From: Arcobacter_B sp049472135 | GTDB lineage: Bacteria; Campylobacterota; Campylobacteria; Campylobacterales; Arcobacteraceae | Length of the DNA: 64,000 bases | Assembly: GCF_049472135.1 (NCBI RefSeq) | Contig: NZ_JBMOVV010000002.1 | Span: 186,001 to 250,000 of the forward strand | Reading direction: 5' to 3' | Part shown: positions 35,378 to 43,690 of the stretch, one piece after another | How the letters are laid out: the number at the start of each line of letters is the position of its first letter | Numbering within the stretch: the stretch's first letter is position 1 | Made by a program: the position numbers and the translations under genes | The notes under the pieces: generated by a model | Database searches by the model: none | Told to the model about the DNA's origin: nothing | Seen by the model: the letters and a program-made list of their open reading frames with translations, nothing else

Positions 35378-35587
35378 TTAATCTATCTTCATAGCTTCTT
35401 TGATTTCTTCAAAAGGGATACCATTTTTTTTAGCCATTTGGGCCATATTTACAATTCTTACTATATGATTTGGTATACTTTTGTATGTTGTAAAAGTTGT
35501 AGCTTTTACACCTATATTTTCTGCAAAACTCTTCTGTGAAGAGAAACCTATTTCTTTTATTGTTTTCTTAAATTCTCTTTTTTCCAA
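35378..35587 (-). CDS. Small HTH (XRE/Cro-like) protein, 69 residues
   Basis: The sequence FKKTIKEIGFSSQKSFAENIGVKATTFTTYKSIPNHIVRIVNMAQMAKKNG reads as a helix-turn-helix of the XRE type, with recognition region VKATTFTTYKS. No phage or toxin partner is adjacent. The divergent neighbour is a lysozyme-like gene 160 bases away, so it might regulate that promoter. Function otherwise unknown. Confidence 0.65.
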   Translation of the reverse strand: MEKREFKKTIKEIGFSSQKSFAENIGVKATTFTTYKSIPNHIVRIVNMAQMAKKNGIPFEEIKEAMKID

Positions 35588-35683
35588 TTTCTATAACTCG
35601 TTAAAATTTTTTCGGAATTATATTCTTAAAAGCTAAATACTAGATTAAATTAAGGCATAAAACTAGTAATTTATAGCAAGAAT

Positions 35684-35712
35684 TTGACAAATAATTCGAT
35701 TTTATATATAAT
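35684..35712 (+). promoter_or_regulatory. Consensus sigma-70 promoter of the lysozyme-like gene
   Basis: TTGACA (35684-35689), 17 bases, TATAAT (35707-35712). Both hexamers and spacer are perfect consensus. The predicted start is near 35719, and AAGGAGA precedes the ATG at 35750 by five bases. This is the strongest-looking promoter in the window. Confidence 0.8.
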
Positions 35713-35749
35713 GCGCGCCAAATTTAAGTGAAAATAAAGGAGAACCTTA

Positions 35750-36247
35750 ATGAATTTGAAAATAATTCTGTTTGTTTCACTGCTATTTACAAATATCTTC
35801 GCAACAAATTTTAATGCATCTAAACTAACAAAAGAAGATATAAGAATGTTAAAAATGATTAAAGAACAAGGTGCAAAATATGGGTTAAGCTACTCATTAA
35901 TGGCTATTGCTATTAAAGAGTCATCTCTAGGTAAATACCTTGTAAATGTTAATAGTAAAGACTTTGGTTTATACCAAGCTAATATCAAAACTGTTATTAG
36001 TAGAGAAAAAGTAAAAGATACTTCATGGAATAGAAATAGATATGCTATGAAATTAATCTCTGATTTTGATTTTGCTACAAAAAATGCAATTGCAGAATTA
36101 AAATACTGGAAAAAAGTTCATAACAATAATTGGAGAAGAGTATGGAGTAGTTATAACGGTGGATGGAGTTATAACTCAAAAAGAGCTAGAAAATACTCTA
36201 GAGAAATCGCTTCAATTATTAGACAATTAAGAGCTGCTAACGTTTAA
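35750..36247 (+). CDS. Secreted lytic transglycosylase-like protein
   Basis: A 165-residue protein with signal peptide (IILFVSLLFTNIFA) and a lysozyme-like SLT fold: YGLSYSLMAIAIKESSLGKYLVN with the probable catalytic Glu in KESSLG, then DFGLYQANIKTVIS and WSSYNGGWSYN. Short for a transglycosylase, it has no extra domain. It is predicted to cut peptidoglycan, perhaps in envelope remodelling. Confidence 0.8.
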   Translation: MNLKIILFVSLLFTNIFATNFNASKLTKEDIRMLKMIKEQGAKYGLSYSLMAIAIKESSLGKYLVNVNSKDFGLYQANIKTVISREKVKDTSWNRNRYAMKLISDFDFATKNAIAELKYWKKVHNNNWRRVWSSYNGGWSYNSKRARKYSREIASIIRQLRAANV

Positions 36248-36253
36248 TAATAA

Positions 36254-36285
36254 ACTAAATATGACTTTTATTAGTTATATTTAGT
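36254..36285. terminator. Bidirectional terminator
   Basis: ACTAAATAT (36254-36262) pairs with ATATTTAGT (36277-36285), extended inside by AC/GT. It lies between convergent genes and overlaps the 3' end of the minus-strand HHH gene. Confidence 0.55.
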
Positions 36286-36781
36286 CTACTTCAATCTCAT
36301 TATCCTCAACTTTCTGAGAATATACTGTTTGTTTACCTGATGACAAAATTCTTGCTTGGTCAACCCATTGATATTTTTTAACACAACCTGGAAGTTGTAA
36401 AAACTCTTCAACCCAATCAGCATTTTTACTTGTCCACTTTGCAATTTGATCAAAATGGAAAATACCAATATGATTTAAATCCTCTTCAATCTTAGAGTTA
36501 ATACCTTTTATCTTTTTAAGATTATCTTTTCCTGATTGTCTTGGTCTTGCTAAAATTAATGGTTTATTATCAACACTTGAATTCTTTTTGAAAATAGGAT
36601 TAATGTTTGATCTTCTTGCATTTGGTTTTAAACTTGCACCATCATCTAAACTTTCTGTATTATCAACAGGTGGAGTATAAGAATCTTTAGTAGCTCTACC
36701 TAAAAAGAAGCCTATTAAAAGACCTATAAATGCTGCTATACATAAATTTACTACAATTAACGAAGCTATCTCAAACATCAA
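36281..36781 (-). CDS. Membrane-anchored helix-hairpin-helix domain protein
   Basis: A 166-residue protein. One N-terminal membrane helix (near 8-28) is followed by a basic, Ser/Asn-rich linker. The C-terminal domain LKKIKGINSKIEEDLNHIGIFHFDQIAKWTSKNADWVEEFLQLPG is of the poly-HHH kind often fused to ribosomal or respiratory proteins. The function of that domain is not established to my knowledge. It overlaps the upstream ompA-type gene by four bases, so the two are coupled. Confidence 0.7.
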   Translation of the reverse strand: MMFEIASLIVVNLCIAAFIGLLIGFFLGRATKDSYTPPVDNTESLDDGASLKPNARRSNINPIFKKNSSVDNKPLILARPRQSGKDNLKKIKGINSKIEEDLNHIGIFHFDQIAKWTSKNADWVEEFLQLPGCVKKYQWVDQARILSSGKQTVYSQKVEDNEIEVD

Positions 36782-37614
36782 TTCTCTCCTATAATATTTA
36801 TTTCTACTCTTCTGTTTATCTCAGATAAACCATTTTTATCATCTTTTGCTATTGGGAACTTCTCACCATAACCAACTGCTTTTAAATTCTCTTCTTTAAC
36901 ACCTAGCTTTATTAACTCTTTTTTAACGCTATTTGCTCTATCTTGAGAAATTCTTAGGTTTAAAGAAGCTCTTCCTCTTGAGTCTGTATGTCCTGCGATT
37001 TCTATTTTTAGCATTTCATACTCTTTTAGAATATCTGCAACTTTTTGTACACTTGAAAAAGACTCTTCTGTAATATCTACACTTCTTCTTTTGAATACAA
37101 TTTTATTCTCTTTTAAAATTGTATTTATCTGTTCTTGTATTTCAGTTGCACTTAGTTTTGGCTCTTGCTCAATAGTTTCTTCTTCTACTACCTCTTCAGT
37201 TGTTTGTAAATCTTCTGAAGTTTCAATAGCGCTATTTTCTACTTTTTCATCAGCTTCAATACTAGAAGAAGTCTCAGTGATGTTTGTTTGTTCATCAAGA
37301 GCTTCATTATTTGAAGTTAACTCTTCTTGAACTTTTTGCTCATCTATTTCTTGATTTTCTATCTCTTCAGAAGAAGACTCTTCTTTTATTGTTGGATTAT
37401 CTTTTAATATGTCATCTTTGATTTTTAATGCTTTTGTTTTTATATCTTCAATATATTTGATAATAGACTCTGTATCAAAATCAATAAATTTCTCATTTGA
37501 AATAGCTTCTTGACTACTTGTTTGAACTTTACTGTAATCAAAACTTGCTACAGTATAAATTATTAGAGCAATTAGCATAATAAATAATGAAAAGATTTTA
37601 GTTCCAAATGACAT
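36778..37614 (-). CDS. OmpA-domain protein with N-terminal membrane anchor and acidic linker
   Basis: A 278-residue protein. An N-terminal helix (FSLFIMLIALIIYTVASF) is followed by about 120 residues rich in Glu, Ser and Thr, then a C-terminal OmpA peptidoglycan-binding domain (IAGHTDSRGRASLNLRISQDRANSVKKELI ... NRRVEINIIG). There is no beta-barrel, so it is probably inner-membrane anchored and reaches the wall through the acidic linker. First gene of the pair with the HHH protein. Confidence 0.85.
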   Translation of the reverse strand: MSFGTKIFSLFIMLIALIIYTVASFDYSKVQTSSQEAISNEKFIDFDTESIIKYIEDIKTKALKIKDDILKDNPTIKEESSSEEIENQEIDEQKVQEELTSNNEALDEQTNITETSSSIEADEKVENSAIETSEDLQTTEEVVEEETIEQEPKLSATEIQEQINTILKENKIVFKRRSVDITEESFSSVQKVADILKEYEMLKIEIAGHTDSRGRASLNLRISQDRANSVKKELIKLGVKEENLKAVGYGEKFPIAKDDKNGLSEINRRVEINIIGEN

Positions 37615-37807
37615 ATTTTACTCCCTAAAAAAGGTAGATTATTTAAAAGCTATATTATATATAAACTTTATAAAAAATAACTGTAATAGTGAGTTTTATA
37701 AATATAAATTCTAACTTATATATATAAAATAGTTCAAATTATTTATCTAATTATAAAAATATCAGATATTAGTTATAATATTAGATGATTAAAAGAAAAG
37801 GATTTAA

Positions 37808-39028
37808 ATGCAGCATATTATAAATTCAGCCCAAACTTGCCTTGATTGCAAGAAACCAAAATGCCAAAAAGGATGTCCAGTAGGAACTCCAATTGCTGAA
37901 ATGATTAGACTCTTTTTAGCCGGAGATATAAAAGAAGCTGGAAAGAAAGTATTTGATAATAATCCTTTATCAATAATATGTTCTCTTGTTTGTCCTCATG
38001 AAAAACATTGTGAAGGTCATTGTGTACTAAATAAAAAACACTCCCCTGTAAATGTAGGAGGAATTGAAAACTATATTTCTACATACTATATGAACTATAA
38101 AGAGTTTGAAAAACCTGAACAACTTGGAAGAAACATAGCTATTATTGGTTCAGGACCTGCTGGTATTAGTTTAGCAATGATTATGGCATTAAAAGGTTAT
38201 GGCGTTACTATGTATGAAGCAAATGACAAAATAGGGGGAGTTCTTAGATTTGGTATTCCTGATTTTAGACTTGATAAAACTATTCTAGATAAAGTTGAAG
38301 AAAAACTTCTAAAACTAGGTATTAAAATCAGAAAAAATATCATGATAGGAAAAAATATAACTATTGATGATTTATTTAGAGATGAGTTTGATGCGGTATT
38401 TATAGGTACTGGTGTTTGGAGACCTAAAAAACTTGGAATAAAAGGTGAGAGTTTAGGAAATGTACATTTTGCTATTGATTATTTAAAAACTCCAAAAGCT
38501 TATGACTTAGGAAAAAAAGTTGTAGTTGTTGGCGCTGGAAATGTTGCTATGGATGTTGCAAGAACTGTTATTAGAAACGGGGCAAGAGAAGTTCAAATAA
38601 TGTATAGAAAAGATGAACAAAATATGCCTGCAGAAAGAATTGAAATAGAACATGCAAAAATCGATGGTGTAAAATTCAATCTATTTAAATCTCCTTTAGA
38701 ATTTACAGAGGATGGAATAAAATATGAAACAACAAATCCACAAGAAGAGAAAACTCAAGGGTTTGAGCAAGCAGATTCAGTTTTAGTTGCTATTTCTCAG
38801 ACAGCAAGAGATTTAATCGTAAAAAACAATGCAGGTCTTCATCTAGGAGAAAATGGTCTTTTAGAAAGTGATGAAAATGGTTGTACTACAAGAAAAGGTG
38901 TTTTTGCCTCAGGAGATGTAGTAACAGGAGCTAGAACTGTTGTTGAAGCGGTGGCTTTCTCAAAAAGAGTAGCTATTGCTATTGAAGAGTATATTTCTAC
39001 TCTACCACCTAAGAATAAGGCTTCTTAA
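37808..39028 (+). CDS. GltD-like NAD(P)-dependent Fe-S flavoprotein oxidoreductase
   Basis: A 406-residue glutamate-synthase-small-subunit-like protein. The Fe-S domain (CLDCKKPKCQKGCPVGTP, CSLVCPHEKHCEGHC) is followed by FAD-binding IIGSGPAGISLAMIMALKGYGVTMYEA and NADPH-binding VVVVGAGNVAMDVARTVIRNGA. GltB is not adjacent, so it may act as a stand-alone electron-transfer subunit or partner of a distant gltB. A terminator overlaps its stop. Confidence 0.87.
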   Translation: MQHIINSAQTCLDCKKPKCQKGCPVGTPIAEMIRLFLAGDIKEAGKKVFDNNPLSIICSLVCPHEKHCEGHCVLNKKHSPVNVGGIENYISTYYMNYKEFEKPEQLGRNIAIIGSGPAGISLAMIMALKGYGVTMYEANDKIGGVLRFGIPDFRLDKTILDKVEEKLLKLGIKIRKNIMIGKNITIDDLFRDEFDAVFIGTGVWRPKKLGIKGESLGNVHFAIDYLKTPKAYDLGKKVVVVGAGNVAMDVARTVIRNGAREVQIMYRKDEQNMPAERIEIEHAKIDGVKFNLFKSPLEFTEDGIKYETTNPQEEKTQGFEQADSVLVAISQTARDLIVKNNAGLHLGENGLLESDENGCTTRKGVFASGDVVTGARTVVEAVAFSKRVAIAIEEYISTLPPKNKAS

Positions 39029-39042
39029 GCCTTGTTTTTTTC
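39017..39042 (+). terminator. Terminator at the end of the GltD-like gene
   Basis: AAGGCTT (39017-39023) pairs with AAGCCTT (39027-39033), followed by GTTTTTTTC. It includes the stop codon and abuts the end of the convergent MarR gene. Confidence 0.7.
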
Positions 39043-39453
39043 ACTTAAATACTCAAAGATTGAGTTTTGTGTTTGAATATATCTATTTAACTCTTCTTGA
39101 CCTACTAAATTCTCAATCTCTTCTTGAATATTTTGAATATAGTTGTTTGCTATTGTGATTAAATTTTCACTTTTTAAAGTAAGTAAAACAGTTTTCTCTT
39201 TTTTATTTTTCTCTTGAGAAAATGTAATAAACTCTAATTCTTCAAGTTTTTTAAGATTTTTATGCATTGCTTGTCTTGTATATCCAAGCTTTTTTGCTAA
39301 ATTTGAAATTGATATATTTTCATACTCTTTTATATAAGGAAATATAGTTATCAAAGAGCTTGAAAGCCCTGTAAATCCATCTTTTTCTAACTCTTTTAAA
39401 ATTAGTTCATTAAATACTTTGCTTGTTTCTAATGATAAAAAACATAGTGACAT
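39025..39453 (-). CDS. MarR-family transcriptional regulator
   Basis: A 142-residue regulator with a central winged helix: YENISISNLAKKLGYTRQAMHKNLKKLEELEFITFSQEKNKKEKTVLLTLKSE, the expected MarR order of HTH then wing. It diverges from a YdhR-type gene, its likely target, across 71 bases. The promoter region contains an imperfect palindrome. Confidence 0.9.
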   Translation of the reverse strand: MSLCFLSLETSKVFNELILKELEKDGFTGLSSSLITIFPYIKEYENISISNLAKKLGYTRQAMHKNLKKLEELEFITFSQEKNKKEKTVLLTLKSENLITIANNYIQNIQEEIENLVGQEELNRYIQTQNSIFEYLSEKNKA

Positions 39454-39466
39454 TTTGTAAACCTAG

Positions 39467-39495
39467 TTGACATATTAATATTTTTCATGTAAAAT
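39467..39495 (+). promoter_or_regulatory. Promoter of the YdhR-like gene with overlapping imperfect palindrome
   Basis: TTGACA (39467-39472), 17 bases, TAAAAT (39490-39495). The segment TTGACAT...ATGTAA centred on AATATT is an imperfect inverted repeat lying over the promoter, as expected for a MarR site. AAAGGAG precedes the start. Confidence 0.5.
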
Positions 39496-39524
39496 TACAC
39501 TCATATATTTTAAAGGAGTATAAC

Positions 39525-39830
39525 ATGAAATACCTTATGCAAATTGACTTTCCACATGAAGGTCCTTTTAGAGAAGAGTTAACTGCTGCTATGAGTGATT
39601 TAGCAAAAGATATTGCAAATGAAAATGGTTTGATTTTTAAATTATGGACAGAGAATAAAGATAAAAAAGAAGCTGGAGGAATTTATCTTTTTGATAACTT
39701 AGATGATGCAAAAAGATACTTAGCAAAACACACAGCAAGACTTGAAGCTTTTGGATATACTGATATTAAAAGTAAAATTTTTGAAGTGAATGAAGAGTTA
39801 AGTAAACTAAGTAAATCTTCATTTTTATAA
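39525..39830 (+). CDS. YdhR-family (monooxygenase-like) small protein
   Basis: A 101-residue protein matching E. coli YdhR along its length as I recall it: LMQIDFPHEGPFREELTAAMSDLAKDIANENGLIFKLWTE, then KEAGGIYLFDNLDDAKRYLAKHTARLEAFGY and the ending SKIFEVNEELSKL. It has a dimeric ferredoxin-like fold; the enzymatic role is uncertain. Divergent from a MarR regulator, which suggests induction by an aromatic or redox-active compound. Confidence 0.88.
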   Translation: MKYLMQIDFPHEGPFREELTAAMSDLAKDIANENGLIFKLWTENKDKKEAGGIYLFDNLDDAKRYLAKHTARLEAFGYTDIKSKIFEVNEELSKLSKSSFL

Positions 39831-39851
39831 GCTTTTTTAGGTGCATAAATA

Positions 39852-41225
39852 CTATTTTTTTATATCAAGTTTAAAACATGCACCTTTAAAACTCTGATTA
39901 TTATAATAAAACTCTTCATTTTCAACACTAATAGAACCTTTAGCTTTTTCTATAATAAGCTTACTCATATATAAACCAATACCTGTTCCATTTTTATCTT
40001 TTTTTGTACTAAATTTATAATCAAATACTTCTGAGATTATACTCTCATCTATTCCACCTGCATTATCAATAATCTCTATACTAATAAACTCTTTATTCTC
40101 TTTTGTTTGAATTTTTATAAGCTTTGGTTCACTTTCAAGATTTTCAAGTTCATCAATTGCATTTGAAAAGATATTGATTATTACTTGTATTAGTTCATTT
40201 TCTCTTCCTAAAACAACATAATCTTTAAATTCATTAACTACTTTAATCTCTTTATTTTTAAACCTTGAAGCAAGTAGAACTTGTACTTTTTCAAACATCT
40301 CTTTTAAACTAAACTCTTTTTTTATATCGTCTTTATGAAACTGCCTAAAGACTTCAATTGTTGTAGCTAAATGTTGTGTTGCATTAGAAATATTATCTAA
40401 AGAGTGTTCTAAAGTTTCATCATCTAAATCATCAAATCTTTTCCTAAACTTTATACCTGAAACAGATGTAGTTATTGAAGATAAAGGCTGTCTCCACTGA
40501 TGAGCAATACTTTCTAACATTTCTCCTAAAGAAGCAAGCTTTGACTGCTCTATTAAAAGAAGATCTTGTTTAGTAAGTTTTTTTATTTGCTCTTTTACTT
40601 CCTCTTCTAAAACCCTATTATAATTAGAAAGATATTTAAAGACATAGTATGAAAGCCCTAAAACCAATAAAATAAAAAATAAAGCAATAAATGAAGAAAT
40701 TAAAATACTTTTTGAAAATTCATTCTCAAGAATTGAAGTTTCTTGATTTAATAACTCTAAAGATTCATCTAAAGCTAAAGCATAAATATCTTTAGCCTCT
40801 TTATACTCTTTGGAAAAAAGCAACTGTTTTGCTTCATCATAGTTTTCATCTCGAGCCATCTTTAAGGCTTTTTCTTCAAGCTCTACTAATTTAATATTAG
40901 CCCCATCAACTTCTTCTAATTTCTGTCTTACAATAGGCATACTCTCTTTAATTTGAGAGATTGCACTATCTAGCTTTTCTACATAATTATAATACCTATC
41001 ATTCCAATATAAAGTATCTTGATATAAAGCCATTCTTGAAGACATTGTTAAAACCTCATCATAATATCTTACTTCATGGGATAAAGAGATAACATTCTCA
41101 AGATTTTTATGTTCCTTTATATTACTATTAATATTAATTATTGAGAAAATAGAAACTAAAAAAGATAACAATGATAAAATAGTAAAAATAAATATTCGTT
41201 TTTTATAAAATTTTTGCAATACCAT
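39852..41225 (-). CDS. Orphan sensor histidine kinase with periplasmic four-helix sensor
   Basis: A 457-residue kinase. Two membrane helices (about 9-31 and 173-196) enclose a roughly 140-residue helical periplasmic domain. His242 lies in SIAHQWRQPLSSITTS, and the HATPase has IINIFSNAIDELENL, IDNAGGID and NGTGIGLYMSK. There is no adjacent response regulator; one elsewhere must receive the signal. The ligand is unknown. Confidence 0.9.
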   Translation of the reverse strand: MVLQKFYKKRIFIFTILSLLSFLVSIFSIININSNIKEHKNLENVISLSHEVRYYDEVLTMSSRMALYQDTLYWNDRYYNYVEKLDSAISQIKESMPIVRQKLEEVDGANIKLVELEEKALKMARDENYDEAKQLLFSKEYKEAKDIYALALDESLELLNQETSILENEFSKSILISSFIALFFILLVLGLSYYVFKYLSNYNRVLEEEVKEQIKKLTKQDLLLIEQSKLASLGEMLESIAHQWRQPLSSITTSVSGIKFRKRFDDLDDETLEHSLDNISNATQHLATTIEVFRQFHKDDIKKEFSLKEMFEKVQVLLASRFKNKEIKVVNEFKDYVVLGRENELIQVIINIFSNAIDELENLESEPKLIKIQTKENKEFISIEIIDNAGGIDESIISEVFDYKFSTKKDKNGTGIGLYMSKLIIEKAKGSISVENEEFYYNNQSFKGACFKLDIKK

Positions 41226-41273
41226 AACATAACCTAGTTTTTGTATATTTATTCTACTATAAACAAACTAATT

Positions 41274-42113
41274 TTATGAGTTTTTATATATAGGCATTGT
41301 AGTTTTTTTAAGCATATTTCTAAACATAAAACTTGGTAATACTTTTTTCAAAAACATCAATAATTTAGCATCTTGTCCAACAAGATTTGTAATATTGCTA
41401 TGACTGGTAGCACATCTAAATATTTCATCTGCTACATAACTTGGATTACCAAATTTAAAAGGTTTTGGAGGTGTTGTCATTATTTTATTTAAATGCTCTT
41501 CATATGCTTTTCTATAAGTATTTAACTCTTCTTTCTTATTTCCTGATAAAATTTTTGTTGCTTTTGAAAAACCTGTTTTAAAAGCTCCTGGTGCAATTGT
41601 TTTAACATCAATTTCAAACTCTTTTAACTCATAAGCTAAAGATTGAGACAATCCCTCGATTGCAAATTTTGTTGAGCTATATAAAGAAAACATTGGCATA
41701 GCAATATTCCCACCTAAAGAAGATACATTTATAATTTTTCCAGATTTATTTTTTCTCATATAAGGAACAATCTCTTTAATCAAATTTATAGCACCGATAA
41801 CATTTGTATTAAATTGTGTCATTATCTCTTCATTGCTTGCTTCTTCTAAAAAACCTGCTACTCCATATCCTGCGTTATTAATAAGTACATCAATATTACT
41901 GTATTTATTAATTGCCATATTTACACTCTCTTTTATCATCATCTCATCAGTAACATCTAGTTTTAAAACTAATATATTTTCATACTCTCTTAATATCTTA
42001 TCATCTTCAGGATTCCTCATTGTAGCAATAACATTCCAACCTTTTAAAGCAAATTTAATTGCTGTTTCTTGACCAAAACCAGAACTTGTTCCTGTAATAA
42101 ATACTGTTTTCAT
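41274..42113 (-). CDS. Short-chain dehydrogenase/reductase
   Basis: A 279-residue SDR with the cofactor motif TGTSSGFGQETA, NNAGYGVAGF, the catalytic Ser in INVSSLGG and YSSTKFAIEG (Tyr-x-x-x-Lys variant: YSSTK). The substrate is unknown. An operator shared with the downstream MBL hydrolase and ArsR genes lies 20 bases upstream of its start, so it is likely part of the ArsR-family regulon. Confidence 0.9.
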   Translation of the reverse strand: MKTVFITGTSSGFGQETAIKFALKGWNVIATMRNPEDDKILREYENILVLKLDVTDEMMIKESVNMAINKYSNIDVLINNAGYGVAGFLEEASNEEIMTQFNTNVIGAINLIKEIVPYMRKNKSGKIINVSSLGGNIAMPMFSLYSSTKFAIEGLSQSLAYELKEFEIDVKTIAPGAFKTGFSKATKILSGNKKEELNTYRKAYEEHLNKIMTTPPKPFKFGNPSYVADEIFRCATSHSNITNLVGQDAKLLMFLKKVLPSFMFRNMLKKTTMPIYKNS

Positions 42114-42132
42114 TTTATTCCCTTTTAATTTT

Positions 42133-42156
42133 ATAGTTTGATAATTATCGAACTAT
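42133..42156. promoter_or_regulatory. ArsR-type operator copy 1 (upstream of the short-chain dehydrogenase)
   Basis: Half sites ATAGTTTGATAA and TTATCGAACTAT, matching at 11 of 12 paired positions. It lies 20 bases before the dehydrogenase start on the reverse strand. It is the most symmetric of four copies in this region. Confidence 0.75.
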
Positions 42157-42195
42157 ATGTATCTTTGAAAATAGATTTCCTATTTTATAGACTTA

Positions 42196-42219
42196 ATAGT
42201 TTGACAGTTATCGAATTAT
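42196..42219. promoter_or_regulatory. ArsR-type operator copy 2 (between the dehydrogenase and hcp)
   Basis: Half sites ATAGTTTGACAG and TTATCGAATTAT, less symmetric on the left. It is 40 bases from copy 1 and 37 bases upstream of the FNR-type box, so it could act on either divergent gene. Confidence 0.65.
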
Positions 42220-42255
42220 AATACAATCATTAAATTTTGTCAATATAAAATCTTC

Positions 42256-42297
42256 TTGATATAAATCAATGCTTTTTGTTTTTATTACTCATATAAT
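42256..42297 (+). promoter_or_regulatory. FNR/CRP-type box and -10 of hcp
   Basis: TTGAT-ATAA-ATCAA (42256-42269) is a perfect FNR consensus. TATAAT (42292-42297) predicts a start at 42304, so the box is centred at -41.5, the class II activator position. The leader to the ATG at 42340 is about 36 bases with AAAAAGGA. Confidence 0.75.
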
Positions 42298-42339
42298 CCA
42301 CAAAATTTTTACAAAGAAGAAAAGAAAAAAGGATTAAAA

Positions 42340-43665
42340 ATGAGTATGTTTTGTTATCAATGTGAAATGAGTCAAAAAGGTGGATGTGGTAGTACAGGTG
42401 CTACTGTTGGAACTTGTGGTAAAGATGAGAACCTAGCAAGACTACAAGATATTATGATATTTGGACTAAAAGGTCTTAGCGCATATAGAGAGCACTTAAA
42501 TAGTTTTAAACCAGAACTTACAAAAGAGATTGATGATGTTATGTCTGAGACACTTTACTTTACACTTACAAACGTAAACTTCAACTTTCAAGATCATATT
42601 AACCAACTTATGAAAGTTGGCTCTGCTGGTGTTAAAGTAATGAACTTACTAGGTGAAGCACACACAAATAAATTTGGTATTCCAACACCAGTTGTTGTAC
42701 CTCAAAACAAAGTAGAAGGTAAAGCTATTTTAGTATCAGGACATGATTTAGACTTTTTTGAGAAACTACTTATTGCTACAGAAGACAAAGGTATCAATAT
42801 ATATACTCACTCAGAGATGTTACCAGCTCATGGCTACCCAGAGTTTAGAAAGTTCAAACACCTAAAAGGAAATGTTGGTAAAGCATGGTTTGACCAAGCA
42901 AAACTTATGGAAAAATTCCCTGGAACATTTGTAGTAAACACAAACTGTATCGTTCCACCAAAGAAAAACTGTACATACCTTGATAGAGTATTTACACATA
43001 ATATCGTAGGAATTGAAGGTTCAACACCTATTGAAAACTATGATTTTACTGAGTTAATTGAGAAAACTTTATCTTGTGAAGCAGCAAATGGAGTTGACTT
43101 AAATGAAGATACAACTTTAACAACAGGTCATAACTACAAAACTGTTCTTACTTTAGCTCCTCAAATTTTAAAAGCTTTAGAAGAAGGAAAAATCAAACAA
43201 TTCTTTGTAGTTGCAGGATGTGATGCTCCTGGAAAACCAGGTGAGTATTATAGAGAGCTAACACAGCAACTTCCAAAAGATACAGTAATCTTAACTTCAT
43301 CATGTGGTAAGTTTAGATTCAATGATATTGATTTTGGAGAGATTGAAGGGACTGGAATTCCAAGATACTTAGACTTAGGACAATGTAATGACTCTTATGG
43401 TGCTGTTGAAATTGCAAAAGCTTTAAGTGATGCACTTGATACACCAATCAATGATTTACCTGTATCAATCGTATTATCATGGATGGAGCAAAAAGCTGTG
43501 ATTATTTTACTTGCTTTATTCTCTCTAGGTGTAAAAGATATTTATTTAGGGCCAAAACCACCTCAGTTTGTAAATGAAGATATTTTCAACTTCTTATCTG
43601 AAAACTTCAATCTTACACTTACAACTAATGCAAAAGATGATTTGAAAAAACTTCTTATTGCATAA
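42340..43665 (+). CDS. hcp: Hydroxylamine reductase / hybrid-cluster protein, short class
   Basis: A 441-residue Hcp, about 110 shorter than the usual 550, so it matches the class lacking one three-helix bundle. The N-terminal cluster Cys are at about 5, 8, 16 and 26 (CYQCEMSQKGGCGSTGATVGTCG). Hybrid-cluster ligands include GHDLD, NTNCIVPP, CDAPGKPGEYYR and SSCGKFRF. It is involved in hydroxylamine or nitric-oxide detoxification under low oxygen. The FNR-type promoter agrees with this. No Hcr partner is adjacent. Confidence 0.92.
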   Translation: MSMFCYQCEMSQKGGCGSTGATVGTCGKDENLARLQDIMIFGLKGLSAYREHLNSFKPELTKEIDDVMSETLYFTLTNVNFNFQDHINQLMKVGSAGVKVMNLLGEAHTNKFGIPTPVVVPQNKVEGKAILVSGHDLDFFEKLLIATEDKGINIYTHSEMLPAHGYPEFRKFKHLKGNVGKAWFDQAKLMEKFPGTFVVNTNCIVPPKKNCTYLDRVFTHNIVGIEGSTPIENYDFTELIEKTLSCEAANGVDLNEDTTLTTGHNYKTVLTLAPQILKALEEGKIKQFFVVAGCDAPGKPGEYYRELTQQLPKDTVILTSSCGKFRFNDIDFGEIEGTGIPRYLDLGQCNDSYGAVEIAKALSDALDTPINDLPVSIVLSWMEQKAVIILLALFSLGVKDIYLGPKPPQFVNEDIFNFLSENFNLTLTTNAKDDLKKLLIA

Positions 43666-43690
43666 ATAAAAGAGCTTAGGCTCTTTTATT
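43665..43690. terminator. Bidirectional terminator between hcp and the MBL hydrolase
   Basis: Eleven perfect pairs between 43665-43675 and 43680-43690 with loop TTAG. It overlaps the hcp stop and the end of the convergent gene. Confidence 0.8.

Noticed and set aside
35378..36247. Prophage remnant (HTH protein plus lysozyme-like gene)
   Set aside because: The lysozyme-like product has a signal peptide and its own consensus promoter; no integrase, att repeat or structural gene is nearby.
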